From Triatoma infestans (lineage: Eukaryota; Arthropoda; Insecta; Hemiptera; Reduviidae), in assembly GCA_011037195.1 (NCBI GenBank), contig JAAEAF010006063.1, positions 1 to 64,000 of the forward strand: 64,000 bases of DNA, read 5' to 3'. The notes under the pieces were generated by a model. The model was not told where the DNA came from. It ran no database searches and worked only from the letters and a program-made list of their open reading frames with translations. The translations under genes and the position numbers were made by a program. Positions 35,591 through 46,990 of this stretch are shown piece by piece. Position 1 is the first letter of the stretch; the number at the start of each line of letters is the position of its first letter.

Positions 35591-35984
35591 TGAAGTAAAA
35601 GTTTCCTCAAGAAATCTATAGTAATATCCAATTAAGCAATTAAATAAATAAAAACATTTGTTATGAGAGACCAACCAAATATCTATTAATTCTATTATAC
35701 TGTCTTGGACAATACATTAATGTATTTAAAGCGGAAGTGGACAAGCCACTTTTTACAAAGATCGAGGCAATCCTGAGGATATTTAGAGCACGTCCACACG
35801 AAAAGCATTTAAAATGACATCTTTATTAGTCGCATAAAAGCCAGTCAGCAGAAATAGTTGATTTGCAGAACAGTGTATCACAGGCAACTAGGATATTCTC
35901 GCACTTCCATTAGAGCATTAACTCACACAGACATCACCTAGACCATTAAATAAAAAACTCTGAAACACGATTAAATTATGACGG

Positions 35985-36690
35985 GGATCTTTGACAGGAG
36001 ATTTGACATAGAATAAAAAAAAAAAAAATTATACCTTTATATGAAATTTGGCGAATAATATTGGAATAAAATTTTCTTTTTCACTTTAGATGAAAATAAA
36101 TTTAACGTTGCAAGTTTTCCCGAAGATTCTCCAATAAATAATTATCTTAGAAAAAAATGTTTCAAGTAATAATAGTGATTGGCCTGCATGTGTTTGATTG
36201 GTACGCGAAATTAAAAAAAAAAAGAAGCTGTTTTCGAGAATATCACGATAAATATCGGGATAGAAAAAAGTCACACATCCGGTTGATAGTACTTGGCCAA
36301 AACCTTCCGGTCTGATGACAGGTAATATACGCTCACTCTCTCTATCACACACACACACACCACACAAACAGAGACCATTCTCTATTATAACAATAAATTA
36401 GTGCAATATATCACATTAAATTGGAATTCCTGACTAATTGTGCAGGTCAGGACATCCACAATGAAGAATTATTAAACGTGGGATATTTCAAGGCTTTACA
36501 TCAATTCCTAGAGGGTACAATAGCATCTAGAAAACACTGGGTATTAAATATATATGGGTCTCACATTAAATATATATGCAAGCAACGGAGCATCGGATAA
36601 ATTTTCCGTGATAGCCTGCTTCTTTTTGTAATCATGACGGAAAATATCTCTGATACTTTCCGACTCTGCGGAAACTATAAATAGTTTAAA
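35985..36690 (+). repeat. Rep-B copy 1
   Basis: About 700-bp noncoding repeat: GACAGGAGATTTGACATAGA, AAATTTAACGTTGCAAG, GAGAATATCACGATAAATAT, CACATCCGGTTGATAGTAC, a CA microsatellite, GTGCAGGTCAGGACATCC and the hairpin-family block GTGATAGCCTGCTTC. The 93-codon minus frame (36,086-36,367) also occurs, truncated differently, in the other Rep-B copies; its ends vary with indels, so I treat it as noncoding. Confidence 0.8.
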
Positions 36691-38618
36691 TACTGTTTAA
36701 ACATGGAATGTTTACAATACGCTAAATGCAGAGATGCTTTGAATATAAATACAAGTGGTATGGATTATTCTTCAGTAAGTTTTGTACATGTGTTATGTAC
36801 TTATAACAATCTAATCTACTTATGTGTAAAAAAAAAACTAATATATTACTATATGGTGAGCGAACGCTTGACCAATAAATAACCTACGACTTTTTTTAAA
36901 CTTGGTATATTATAGTATCTAACTCAAATAAATGCCTATCACTTTTATTTGATATACATTTTTCCCCCAAAAAAATCTATTTCTTAGCGATCTAAGTAAA
37001 CAGTAATATTAATCTCTTCTTTTAAAGTACTCCTTCAATACAATTGATCACCACCATTAAAAACTTTCCTAGAATACCAGTTTTTTTTAAGAAATTGGGG
37101 GGGGGGGGGATTTTGTTAAAATCGGAAATGCGATTTTATTAACTAAAAATAGATTTTTGAGCTGTTTTTTTTTTTTTTGGAATTCTATATTCTCTGTGCT
37201 AGTTAGATATTTAAAAATTATGCTGTGTTTATTTATTCATGTTATTGAGAGATCGTTTTAAAGATAATTTTATTCACTAATTATTCGCTAAAATTGCATT
37301 TATCGTTTTAAGAAGACTTTAAAAATAGACATTTTCGCTGAAAACTATTTCGCACTAAAAATCTTGTGCTATCCAATTAGTAAATAATAAATTTAAGGTT
37401 CCTAACAGCAGAGGCCACGAAACACATTTCCAGGGAATATTATCAATTAAGAAACGACATACGCACAAACTTAATTAACTTCCTCTTTACACGGCAAGAA
37501 TAAAGTTTAAACTCATTAAACATGAATTTTATTAAAAATGTATTTTATATTTGTAGGCCACTAAAACACAACAATGATGAAGGAGAAACATTACATTATC
37601 CTTAACTAACATTATTATAAAAATATATCAGATACAAAACTGAAAATAAAATACAGCCTCTCATTAAATATATTAGAATTTTAGAGAACCAAAACATTAT
37701 TTTTATGCTGCCAAATAAAAATATGATAGTAATAAACAGTTACTTTTATAATAACAGTTATAAAAAACCGTAATTGAATGTCAAGACTTATATTCGCAAA
37801 AGTGGTAGTGATATAAATACGTATAGAACAAATTTACCTTCTGGTTTATAACTAGAGTTTATCTTTCCAGAACAATTAATGCTAATATATTCAAAGTTAT
37901 TAAAGAATGTCTGTCATCATTATTAGAATGCAGAGTAAATTGATGCAAATTTCCTCGTCTTCGATGATTATTAAATCGATTGATAAAAATAAACAAAAAA
38001 AAAAGTGTGGGAGAAATACTCCTACTACTACAGTTCTCAGAGATCTAACTGACGTCTTACATCAAATTTAGAAGAGTTATTAAATGTTTAGCTGCCTTAG
38101 GTGGTACAATTACACGTTACACTGAAATTGAATTTCAGCAGTTGAAGCTCATGTTCTATTATTACTTAAAAAAAAAATATAATAAATAAGGCGTTTCCAG
38201 GTTTATAATAAATATATTTAAGTATATATACTATGTCTAAAGAATCATCATGCTACCTTCGAAAAAATCACGAGGGACTATGAGATATATTGGAAATCGT
38301 GTTTTCGTTGAAATGATATTGGGCAGAAACTTTCTGGTAAGGTCTTAAAAGTTGCCTAAATGAAATATCGAGAGATTCCTGGATTTTGTTTTTGTTTTAT
38401 TATCCTGTTCACAAACTCACAACCACACACAAACCCATATGCATATATACATCTGGTTCTGATTCTGGGTCTGTTTGTGAGCTGAGTGTAGTAATTGGTG
38501 AAAAGACCGTTGACTTAAAAAACATTTTTTCACACATCCAGGTGGTACTTCAAAATATATTTCGGAATAAGAAGCAATTTCGAAAATTTCCTCTTATGAG
38601 GCCTCATGAAAGATGAAT

Positions 38619-40043
38619 GGTTAGAAGCGCTCCTAACTTAAAAAAAGTGTGGGAAATATTGAAAGGAGTGAGTCGAGACAAAATTTTCTCTTTTGTTTGG
38701 GACTTTAAAGTTTAATCTTTGGCACAACGATCGCGATTTCATTCTGGCCTTGACTTTTTCTTAACAAGGTTCCAACTATAGCTCCCCAGTTTTCCTCACG
38801 ATGCTAGCCACAGAATCTACGCGTGAGGACATTAGGGACCATAGTTGTTATAGCTGGTCCTCCCTATACCAAACAGTTAACGTTTTCACCCACCTAATAC
38901 GGTCCTTGGCGGGATCTGGAATTTCCTATTAACATTAAACTACAACACCCTTTTTCCACAAAAACAGTCAGTAATCCGGCCACAATTAAGGCCACAAGGG
39001 TCCGGGGGACAATTAAGCATCGAGAGCTATCTATCGCCACCGGCTTCTTTTTTTTTTGCCGCTCTTTCGCTCATTAATCCTTATCTTATTATCTTGTACC
39101 TTACCTCACTAGAAATTAAATGCTAATTAAATTATTTGTTAAGAGTGTACATTAACAATAAGTTAGTCTCATTCATCAATGCATTATAGACCCCAAGACA
39201 GCGCCGATATGACAGTCACTCTAACCGTTCTCCACCTGCAAGTTCGAGTTACAATCATTTTCTTAATTAAGAATTTCAAGCAACGTTTTGAAGCTTATTT
39301 CAGGCCCCCAATTGTCGTCCAATTCTGTTAAACGGTTTATATGAATTATGAATTATTATTAATTTAATTAAATCATTATTTTTTTTTAAATAAACATCAA
39401 TTTTCGAATCATCATAATAACTAACTGTGTTAATTATTCTTGCCATCTTAATTATCTATTTTAGATTTTAATTATCTCTCAAAATAAAGAAATGCAATAA
39501 TTACACTTGACAAAAGCACACATCCATTTATAATTTAAATAGTAAAAGTAGAATATAAAAAGAAATTTAAAATAAAATATTCAACGAAGCAAAAACTCGA
39601 ATCATAATGACAGAAACTTCCTTCTTAATTTGAATATAAAACTCAGTTCCTGGAATAAAATGGAATTTTCTCAATTATTGAACAATAAATTTTCCTTGGT
39701 TTCTTTAAGGAAACATCTTCAATGAACCAATTCGTTGCACATATTCTAAAAAATGGTAAAAACACACATATGGTAAAAATTTTTAATTAACTTTTGTTAA
39801 TAAAAAGAATAGACTAGAGGGGCAAATGGTATGAATCAAATTTGTTTTTTTTAAATAAATAGGATCCATCCGGAAAAATATCAAGAAAAGCTTCAGGTTC
39901 AAAAATCTTTTTAGGATTAAGTTCAGAAACTTTTTTTTTGCTAGCAAAAGAAACAAGGACGTTCGTTTAAACGTACATTCAGATATTAAATTTAGTTTCA
40001 AATTCCAGAACTGACGCATTAACAATTTTTCAACGCAAAATGC
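38619..40043. other. Spacer with a minus-strand SINE3 body
   Basis: About 38,730-38,840 (minus) carries AGCATCGTGAGGAAAACTGG, GGGAGCTATAGTTGG and GTCAAGGCCAGAATGAAATC, matching the SINE3 body at 24.4-24.6 kb. The rest is AT-rich; an 80-codon minus frame at 39,783-40,025 has no motif. Confidence 0.55.
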
Positions 40044-40319
40044 TAGCGTGCTAAGCGGAGTTCAGGTTTCAAGCCCAGCAGTGCTTTACCTCTAAGGTGC
40101 GTCTACACTATGCTCTTCTCCGCGCCGAAAGTTCGTTTTGGAGCGGCGTAGAGCAGAGCAGGCTATTGTGACGGCAAGTTGCGCCACTTCGTGCAACTTG
40201 GAACCACAAGGAACGCTACCCACTCAGTGTCGGTACATCAAAGAAAACGTTTGTTCGTGCGCGCTGTATTGAGACGGAGTTTTGACTGTTGCTCGCGTCC
40301 TTTCTTGTTTTTCATCATA

Positions 40320-40443
40320 ATGGAATGGGACCATCAAAAAGTTAAACAACTTATTGATTTATATAGGAACCTACCAGAATTGTGGGATCCTAAGAACAAC
40401 TACCATTAAAATAATTTAAAAAAAGATGCTTGGCTACAGATAT
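40320..40443 (+). pseudogene. MADF (Myb/SANT-like) partner protein of Harbinger, N-terminal fragment
   Basis: Starts at the ATG at 40,320 (MEWDHQKVKQLIDLYRNLPE...LWDP). This is the opening of a MADF domain, the DNA-binding accessory protein that Harbinger elements encode beside the transposase. After NNYH a TAA stop interrupts, but the frame goes on with NNLKKDAWLQIS, the next conserved MADF piece, showing that the stop is a point mutation. The gene breaks off at about 40,443, where sequence from the opposite-strand transposase begins. The rest of the domain and the C-terminal part are deleted. In the family this protein helps carry the transposase to the nucleus and onto the TIRs. Confidence 0.85.
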
Positions 40444-40803
40444 CAAACACATCATTGAGTGCCACACAGACTTCAACAACAATCCTCGATATGCTCAGTT
40501 TGTATATCTTGAACAGGTACATCAAACTCGTAAAGGAATCATCGGTTGCCAGGAAACGAAGAGTTATAGCTAACCTCTCATTAGGTGGTATGGCAGTTCT
40601 GAAATTACTATCTTTTTTTTGTATAGCCGGTTGGATCGAATTAAGCAAGTTTCCGAAATTTTTAGGGGACATTCTACAAAAGTTTTCAAAGTGACCGACA
40701 TTTCCTATTCCCAAATCCTTTAAAAAACATTCCCCACCAAATAACTCCCTACTTTTAATACCGGAGTAACCCAATGCCGACGACGTTTCCTACGCTTTTT
40801 CAT
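40438..40803 (-). pseudogene. Harbinger transposase (HARBI1-like), N-terminal fragment
   Basis: Begins at ATG 40,803-40,801 with a basic start (MKKRRKRRRHWVTP). One frameshift at about 40,720-40,775 leads into FENFCRMSPKNFGNLL, then FRTAIPPNERLAITLRFLAT, the block SFTSLMYLFKIYKLSISRIV and VEVCVALNDVFDI. These are the N-terminal landmarks of Harbinger transposases upstream of the DDE nuclease. The whole catalytic core is missing because of the internal deletion: at about 40,440 the frame passes into reversed MADF sequence. Only about 120 of the usual 350-450 residues remain, so it is inactive. Confidence 0.92.
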
Positions 40804-41110
40804 TTTATTTTCGTTTAATAAATGATGCGATACTATGAAAGCAGCACTAGCATTTCGTACTCGCTCCATGATGAGATGCTTGTATAATGACGAACCTTTA
40901 AGGTTCAAGGAGGAACAACCTGCGCATTCACAAACGTTTCGTGCTGTTCTGCGCGGCTTTGTGCGGTTTAACTATGTTCGAGGGAGGTTGTTGCAGCGCG
41001 GCGCGGAGCAGAGCGTCCAGTGTAGACGCACCTCATCCTAGAAAAACCTCAACAGCTCGAAGGCCCAGTTATGGGTAGTTGTCTGTAACAAGAAGATTAC
41101 AGGTCGGAGT

Positions 41111-41392
41111 GCACTTAAAGTACGAAAATGTTATCTGACAGTTCTTTTATTTGGACACTTTTATCAGAAAAAAACTTAAAATAAATCACTGTATATATTC
41201 TTATACATTTGTGCGATGCTGATTTTCATAACGTGAAATGACATTTTAGAACAAAGCTACGAGTCTCCTTTTTTTTCCTTTTTTTCCCGTAAATTCAAGT
41301 ATTATAAGAGAGTTTGAGTGATAGAGTGTGACAGGGGAGAGGCGAGAGAAATATACCTGTCTGGAAAAAACACACTTTCAATAACATATTAG
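41111..41392. other. AT-rich spacer, nothing recognised
   Basis: No supported feature. Confidence 0.5.
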
Positions 41393-41600
41393 GGAAGGGT
41401 TTAGCTAGGTGGTTAGCGTATTGGACTCACACGCGGAGGACCTGGGTTCGAGTCCAGCTAAGCTACCCTTAGATTTTTTCTTCCTAGGAGCCTCTACGGC
41501 TCACTGTCTGGTGATGGACAGTGTTGTGTCTGTATCGAGAAAATACTGTCCGAAGGCCGACAGTGCACTGAGAAGGCTCCGGGCGCCAATAACCATAGAT
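41393..41600 (+). mobile_element. SINE1-related copy with a variant tRNA head
   Basis: Head GGGTTTAGCTAGGTGGTTAG ... GGGTTCGAGTCC (B box) differs from other SINE1 copies (an extra base in the A-box region and a different anticodon-stem sequence), but the body (TTCCTAGGAGCCTCTACGGC, GATGGACAGTGTTGTGTC, CACTGAGAAGGCTCCGGGC) is SINE1. No 5' module is present, suggesting a subfamily that lacks it. Confidence 0.8.
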
Positions 41601-41999
41601 GTTGATGCGCCTTTGAAAAAAAAAAAATATATATAACATATTTGAAAAAGATAGTGCAACAAATAACAGAGAGGAACTGTGAATGTGTAAAAGGGCAAAG
41701 AAATGGAAGATCATTTTGGGCTTTGAAAAATACAAACCCGGAGTGAAACGCTCACATGAATTTCTTTACTACTGTTAGGAGAATTATAAATAAAATGACA
41801 AAATTGATTTTACACTCAAATTGTACATATTTGTCTTAACATAAATATAGAGTGGATAAGTACCTATGTACTAATAATGTTGGCACTAGCCTTCTGGAAT
41901 TTTTTTGGAAAAGATGTTATAAATAAAAGTGACACGCTTATATTTGTGTAATAGTACCGCAAGAGAATGCAACCACAGCAGAGAGAAGAGAGGCTTTCC

Positions 42000-42225
42000 C
42001 TGGTTAACACAGACTTTTCTCTGACTTAGGCAGGCTAGAGTGGGAGAACCTGTGTATATAAGCCAGTGGGAATCTATCTAAAGCATCTATCATATACAAC
42101 CATACAACTGTACACCAGTCGTCGCAGCGTGTCATATCTCTACTCTCACCATTCATTCTATCATTTTCATTATAAAGTCCAGTGCAGTTAGTGTAAACTT
42201 AGCTACCTTATATTAGTGTACAGAC
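42000..42225 (+). repeat. LTR/promoter-like repeat, copy 2
   Basis: GACTTAGGCAGGCTAGAGTG, GGGAGAACCTGTGTATATAA then GCCAGT, and about 120 bp later AAGTCCAGTGCAGTTAGTGT. Aligns with 3827-4000. A TATATAA box about 30 bp before a pyrimidine/CA-rich stretch looks like a promoter. Confidence 0.35.
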
Positions 42226-42279
42226 ATTTTCTTCGAGAAAGTTCCAAAAATTCAGAAACATATTCTGTAAAGTCACACC

Positions 42280-43720
42280 ACTTTCGATTGACAGATTTTT
42301 CTTCAAAATTGGAAATTCATCATTGTTTCTTAGTGGTGGGCGAACCATACATTGTAATCGAAATGGTACTTTGGAGGAAAGCATATCGCTACTCCTCCTC
42401 TCCCCCCCCCACACACAAAAGAAGCCCTAAAAATGAATTTTTCCGGGAAAATGTTTCAAATAAAAATGATAATAAGTATTTATGTGAGTAGATATTATAC
42501 CAAGTTTAAAGAAAACTGTTGGAACCGTTTCCAAAAAAATCGCGTATCAGTTGCTAAAAACACTTTTTTACATTCTCTTACTAATAATACTAAGGTAGGA
42601 AGTATTGAGATCATGCCAGATTTTCGAAACTGAGTTTGCACCGGAAATACACGTTTTGAGGTGTCCTGAGTCCAAAAAAGTGAGTGTGGATATGTTTGAA
42701 CAAAATATCTCACAAAAACAAAGTTGCAGGGGTATCAAAACTTCGTATTCCTTTTAGGTACTATCACCGCAAGAAGATTTCAGACGTAATCCAATGTGAG
42801 TGCCACTTTACTGATTTTTTTCTTCAGTTTTTTGTGATTTTCTTGAAAACGACTTAAACGATTTTCTTCAAACTTGGTTATAGCAACTACACATCTAAAA
42901 AGCTACAACTTTTATTTGAAATATTTCTCCGGGAAAATTCATTTAAGGGGACTTTTGGGGCAGTGATTGGGTATATTTTCCTCTAATGTGCTATTTTCAG
43001 TTCAACAAATGTGCCAAATGTGATGGATGCCAGAAATATATTTTTATTTCAAGAAAATGTAACATTCGCTGGCAAAAGGGGACTATTCAGGTAGAAGACC
43101 ACTACTATTGTCTTTTAGAGTTCATAAACTTGTTAGCATTGTCCTACCCCTTCTTCTCACAGGGGAAGATTTGAACGCAGCACAATTTATTAGAAGAACA
43201 CTTGTTTTTCGCTCCCTTAGCATCAGTGGCCAGTTCCACAATATATTAATAAGTTTATACATTCTTTGCAAATAACTTGTAGTTATTATTTTAATACAAT
43301 ATATTTATTGTTAGCAGTGGTTGACTACTTTCTTATGTCTCATACTTCTCTCTCTTAAAACTTTACATACACACAAGCCCTTTACAAAACCGCTCACGCC
43401 ACAACATACCACACCAATAACATTTCACAAACAATTCTGTCAAACTAAATAATATTAATTAGAACTATATAAGTTGTCAAAAGTCCCCTTAATTCACGTT
43501 TGAAGAAAATCGGTTGGGCGGAAGTGCGATTTTACTGAATAGGTTTTTCAGTATATTGTGATTCCCTCCATAAAAATGCCGACGGCTTTTTTGAACACTT
43601 ATAAGAATTGTTAAGTGTGAAGAAAATTTGTCATTTTGCCTTAAAACATATATTTCTAGTAAAGCTCAAATTTCGTAAATTTGACACGAATTCGCAATAA
43701 TTCCTCTGATCAGGAGTATG
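42280..43720. repeat. Cluster of diverged Rep-A modules
   Basis: 42,280-42,540 is in minus orientation (AATTTTTCCGGGAAAATG, poly-C at 42,402-42,410). 42,568-43,005 is plus (CATTCTCTTACTAATAATAC, CCGGAAATACACGTTTTGAG, TCCTGAGTCCAAAAAAGTG, GAAAATTCATTTAAGGGGAC). 43,495-43,720 holds another module (AAAATCGGTTGGGCGGAAGT). Older than the long copies. Confidence 0.65.
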
Positions 43721-43909
43721 AGCTGATTTTCTCTTAATGCAAATATTCATGAATTAACCCCTTAAAAAAAAAATGACAGTCTCTGGATATCATTTCAAAC
43801 AAATTAATGGGCTTATATAACTAACTATGTATGTTCAGTTAGCATTCAATATTTACAGAAATTCATAAAAATGCATCATTTTTAATAAAAAAAATTTTAA
43901 GGCGCTTCA

Positions 43910-44105
43910 ACATCTATGATCCGAGGCACCCGGAGACTTCTCAGTGCACTGCTGTGGCTTCCGGTTCTCTTGTTACAGACAACACTATCCATCACCAGTC
44001 AGTGAGCTGTAGAGAAAATCCCAGTCAGTGCTAGGAAGAGAAAATCTAGGAGACTGCTGGACTCGAAACAGTACCTCTGCTTCTACCACTGAGATAATCC
44101 CTCTT
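43910..44105 (-). mobile_element. SINE1 copy, degenerate
   Basis: Minus sense: worn tRNA head (TCAGTGGTAGAAGCAGAGG...TTTCGAGTCCAGCAG) and body (CTAGGAAGAG...CAGTGCACTGAGAAG). No 5' module identified. Confidence 0.7.
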
Positions 44106-45366
44106 TCTCTACCACAATATTTTATCTTACACTGTAGTGATATGAACTTACAAAAAAAGCTTAAATATGCGTTTTCACTTCCAGAATTGCATTTTCGTTA
44201 AAAAGAATTTTGACAGAATCTTTTCTATTGGAAAGATGTTATCTTCATGGAATTTGAAGTTTGAATTTCCTGTGATTACTTGTTTTTGGTATATTTGTAA
44301 AATACTAAGACAGACAGACAGAGAATAAAGATTTGCTCATCATCACAATACTTCTTCTTTAGCGGTTAAAAGGTAGGTAGATGAACAATATACTTGGAAA
44401 TTACCCAGCCTATACAAAGCGGATTTGAGACAATAATGCTTAATGATATAAGATATTAATCATAAAGGAATTAGGCAGTTTTTCTGGAACGTAAGCTTTG
44501 CAAAATATTCAGGTTTAATTCAATAAAAGCCTTTTTATGTTTCAATTGATTAAATTTGTAAACTTTCAATTTTTCAATCATTTAGAAAAAATAATTAATA
44601 TTCTTACAGTTATAAAATGATTGAACAATATATTGAAAACCGTCTTTCAATCTGTCGATGATGAAAGAAATGGCCTTTTGCAAATAATAAAAGTCACACA
44701 CATGCTCGCCTACATAAATAAAAACATTTGGTTAAAAATAAAGTGACTTGAATATGTTATGGATATTCTTTCACCAGTTCACCCAGCAGCTGGATCTAAA
44801 AGATCATAAACTATTGGTCAACCAAGACAAGTTTTTTTTATTTATTTTTATTTTATATTTTGTAGGAGGAGCAGTGGACGTGCAGACATGATACTGCAGA
44901 ATGTAATATAATAAGTGGTACAGATATGTCAGTTCCAGCGCCCGATGTAGAAGAGGGGCGGCAAGAGATATGAGTAAAAAGTAAACCAGGCTGATATTTA
45001 ATTACTTCCTTTTTTAATTATAAACACCAGTCTCATACACACAAAAAAACACTGTTATACATACAAAATACTAGTATATACATAAAATAAATATAATCTT
45101 CACCTTTCACGAACCTCTATGGCCACTTTAATATTATTATATACTCGTACATATATGCCAAATGACGTAATACAAATTATACACTCCCTTAGATTTTATA
45201 TTTAATTGTTTCAATTTGATTAATAATACTGTTTTGTTTTTAGCTAGACTAGAGAAGCTTAGAAATTGGGTTTTCTAATTTTTTTTTTATTTATTTATTT
45301 TTTTTTAATAAACATGACAAGAGTTTCTCTTAATTCAATTATTACATTCCGATTAACAAAATTTTC
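44106..45366. other. AT-rich spacer, nothing recognised
   Basis: A slightly GC-richer patch at 44,870-44,970 was not identified. No supported feature. Confidence 0.45.
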
Positions 45367-46045
45367 TTTAGCATTTTAGATGAAAATAAATTTAACGTTG
45401 CAGTTTACCCGAAGATTCTCCAATAAATCATTTTCTTAGAAAAAAAAAATGTTTCAAGTAATAGTGATTGGCCTGCATGAGTTTGATTGGTATGCGAAAT
45501 TCAAAAAAAAGAAGCTGTTTTCGAGAATATCACGATAAATATCGGGATAGAAAAAAGTCACACATCCGGTTGATAGTACTTGGCCAAAACCTTCCGGTCT
45601 GATCACAGGTAATATACGCTCACTCTTTCTATCACACACACCACACAAACAGAGACCATTCTCTCTTATAACAATAAATTAGTGCAATATATCACATTAA
45701 ATTGGAATTCCTGACTAATTGTGCAGATCAGGATATCCACAATGAAGAATTATTAAACGTGGGATATTTCAAGGCTTTACATCAATTCCTAGAGGGTACA
45801 ATAGCATCTAGAAAACACTGGGTATTAAATATATATGGGTCTCACATTAAATATATATGTACAAGCAACAGAGCATCAGAGATATTTCCCGTGATAGCCT
45901 GCTTCTTTTTGTGGTCATGATGGAAAATATCTCTGATACTTTCCGACTCTGCGGAACCAACCACAACAAATATGCAAGCAATTTCAAAAACATTATTTTG
46001 AAGGGAATCTTTGACAGGAGATTTGATATAGAATAAAAAAAAAAT
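45367..46045 (+). repeat. Rep-B copy 2
   Basis: Almost the same as 36,065-36,690 in the left arm, and continues past the hairpin block with CGGAACCAACCACAACAAAT and TGACAGGAGATTTGATATAG. It is therefore the most complete stand-alone Rep-B and shows what the left arm has lost. Confidence 0.85.
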
Positions 46046-46239
46046 TATACTTTAAAATGGGATAGATAAACTTAAATAATTAATTAATTAATAATGTTTA
46101 TGACACTTGACAATAGTCCGTCTGCCGAGTTGACTAATAACTAATTTATCCAAAAAGAAAAAGAAAAAAAACCTTTGTTTAAAAAAGAAAGTAACATTCA
46201 ATTTTTGAACTAAAAATACAATCATATTAAATGAAGCTA

Positions 46240-46810
46240 TTTGAAAATTTGTTCTTATCCATCTAGTTGTAATTAAATTCAGTAATTAAAAACTTCCTAT
46301 AAGACATCGCTTTGTAACAATATTTATAAAAAAGGTTCCAATTTTCACCATTAAGAATGGCTATATAATTATCCAAAGTTAGATTTCTGGACCCAAAACA
46401 CTCTAAACATTAAGGCAACAAAATCGGGCATTCACCCGGAAAGTGAGCCACACTTTCATAAGTATTTAAATTACAGATTATGATCAAGCCGCTTGTAGAC
46501 GAGATGAAACCTCGAGACCGACATATTAGCTAGAAAAGTATCCCTCTGATTCACTCTCATTTTTTCCGACAGCAAAGCTACAAAATGTTTTAGCAGAATC
46601 TACATTGAAATTATCTACATTTAGCTGAATTAAAAATTCCAGGTGCTGTCCAAATATAAGGCATAGTTTGGGGTATTATTTGGGAGGGAAAGTATTCCTT
46701 TAATCGCGAAACGTTGGAATTTCTCTAATACATCATCATATTCTGTGTATCCCCCATACCTGGGACGGGTAACAAACAATAGACTGTGCAACTGCTACAA
46801 ACACCCTCCC
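46240..46810 (-). pseudogene. Non-LTR reverse transcriptase C-terminal remnant
   Basis: On the minus strand a frame from about 46,790 shows AQSIVCYPSQVWG, then YTEYDDVLEKFQRFAIKGIL and SLPNNTPNYALYLDSTWNF before stops. This is the post-RT region of non-LTR ORF2, where LP.NTPNYA is typical. Further on (about 46,470-46,400) CNLNTYESVAHFPGECPIL matches the H-x4-C end of the zinc knuckle, followed by a CFGSRNLTLDNYIAILN-like tail. Several stops and frameshifts; no active element. Same broad type as the remnant at 53.4-53.7 kb. Confidence 0.75.
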
Positions 46811-46854
46811 CACTTTATGTCAAAAATAACATTTTTATTATAGATAAACTTAAA

Positions 46855-46990
46855 TTTGTTTTCGGGAATATCGCGAAAAAATTTGGTGAAAAACCGGTTG
46901 CACATCCGGTTGATGGTATATGACCAAAACCTTCCCGGTCTGATCACAAGTCTCGCTCGCTCTCCCTAAAACACACACAGAGCACACAAA
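46855..46990 (+). repeat. Rep-B fragment
   Basis: GGGAATATCGCGAAAAAATT, CACATCCGGTTGATGG, CGGTCTGATCACAAG and ACAAACAGAGACCATTCTCT, matching the middle of Rep-B. Confidence 0.75.

Larger units (their letters stand above)
34754..38618 (+). repeat. Left arm of a large inverted duplication
   Basis: 3.86 kb that reappears in reverse orientation at 58,516-63,009. The outer edge here is ACAGCGTTAAAAATTGCC and the inner edge ...CTCATGAAAGATGAATGG. The arm contains a 193-bp foldback element, a SINE1, a Rep-B, and 2 kb of AT-rich sequence with a poly-G at 37,097-37,109. Arms look more than about 95% alike in the stretches I compared, with indels (an extra AATAAGAAGCAATTTCG near 38,570 is absent from the right arm). 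No gene inside; frames such as 38,386-38,616 are chance. Confidence 0.93.
40096..41032. mobile_element. PIF/Harbinger element, internally deleted (937 bp)
   Basis: Inverted ends GGTGCGTCTACACTATGCTC (left) and GGTGCGTCTACACTGGACGC (right, minus sense). The first 14 bp are perfect and pairing continues through CTCCGCGCCG with one gap. The flanking triplets are TAA (left) and TCA (right), consistent with a mutated TWA target duplication. Carries the starts of both genes of the family, convergently arranged, with the middle missing. Confidence 0.93.
40044..41110 (+). mobile_element. SINE1 split by a Harbinger element
   Basis: 40,044-40,095 reads as the worn tRNA part of SINE1 (AGTTCAGGTTTCAAGCCCAG covers the B box). 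41,033-41,110 resumes with TCATCCTAGAAAAACCTC, CAGCTCG and TTGTCTGTAAC of the SINE1 body. The two halves join correctly when 40,096-41,032 is removed. Confidence 0.7.

Noticed and set aside
36086..36367. 93-codon minus frame whose start recurs at 45,454-45,648 and 61,189-61,404
   Set aside because: It recurs only because Rep-B is repeated. The frames end at different points due to indels in A/T runs, begin in a CA microsatellite, and show no domain.
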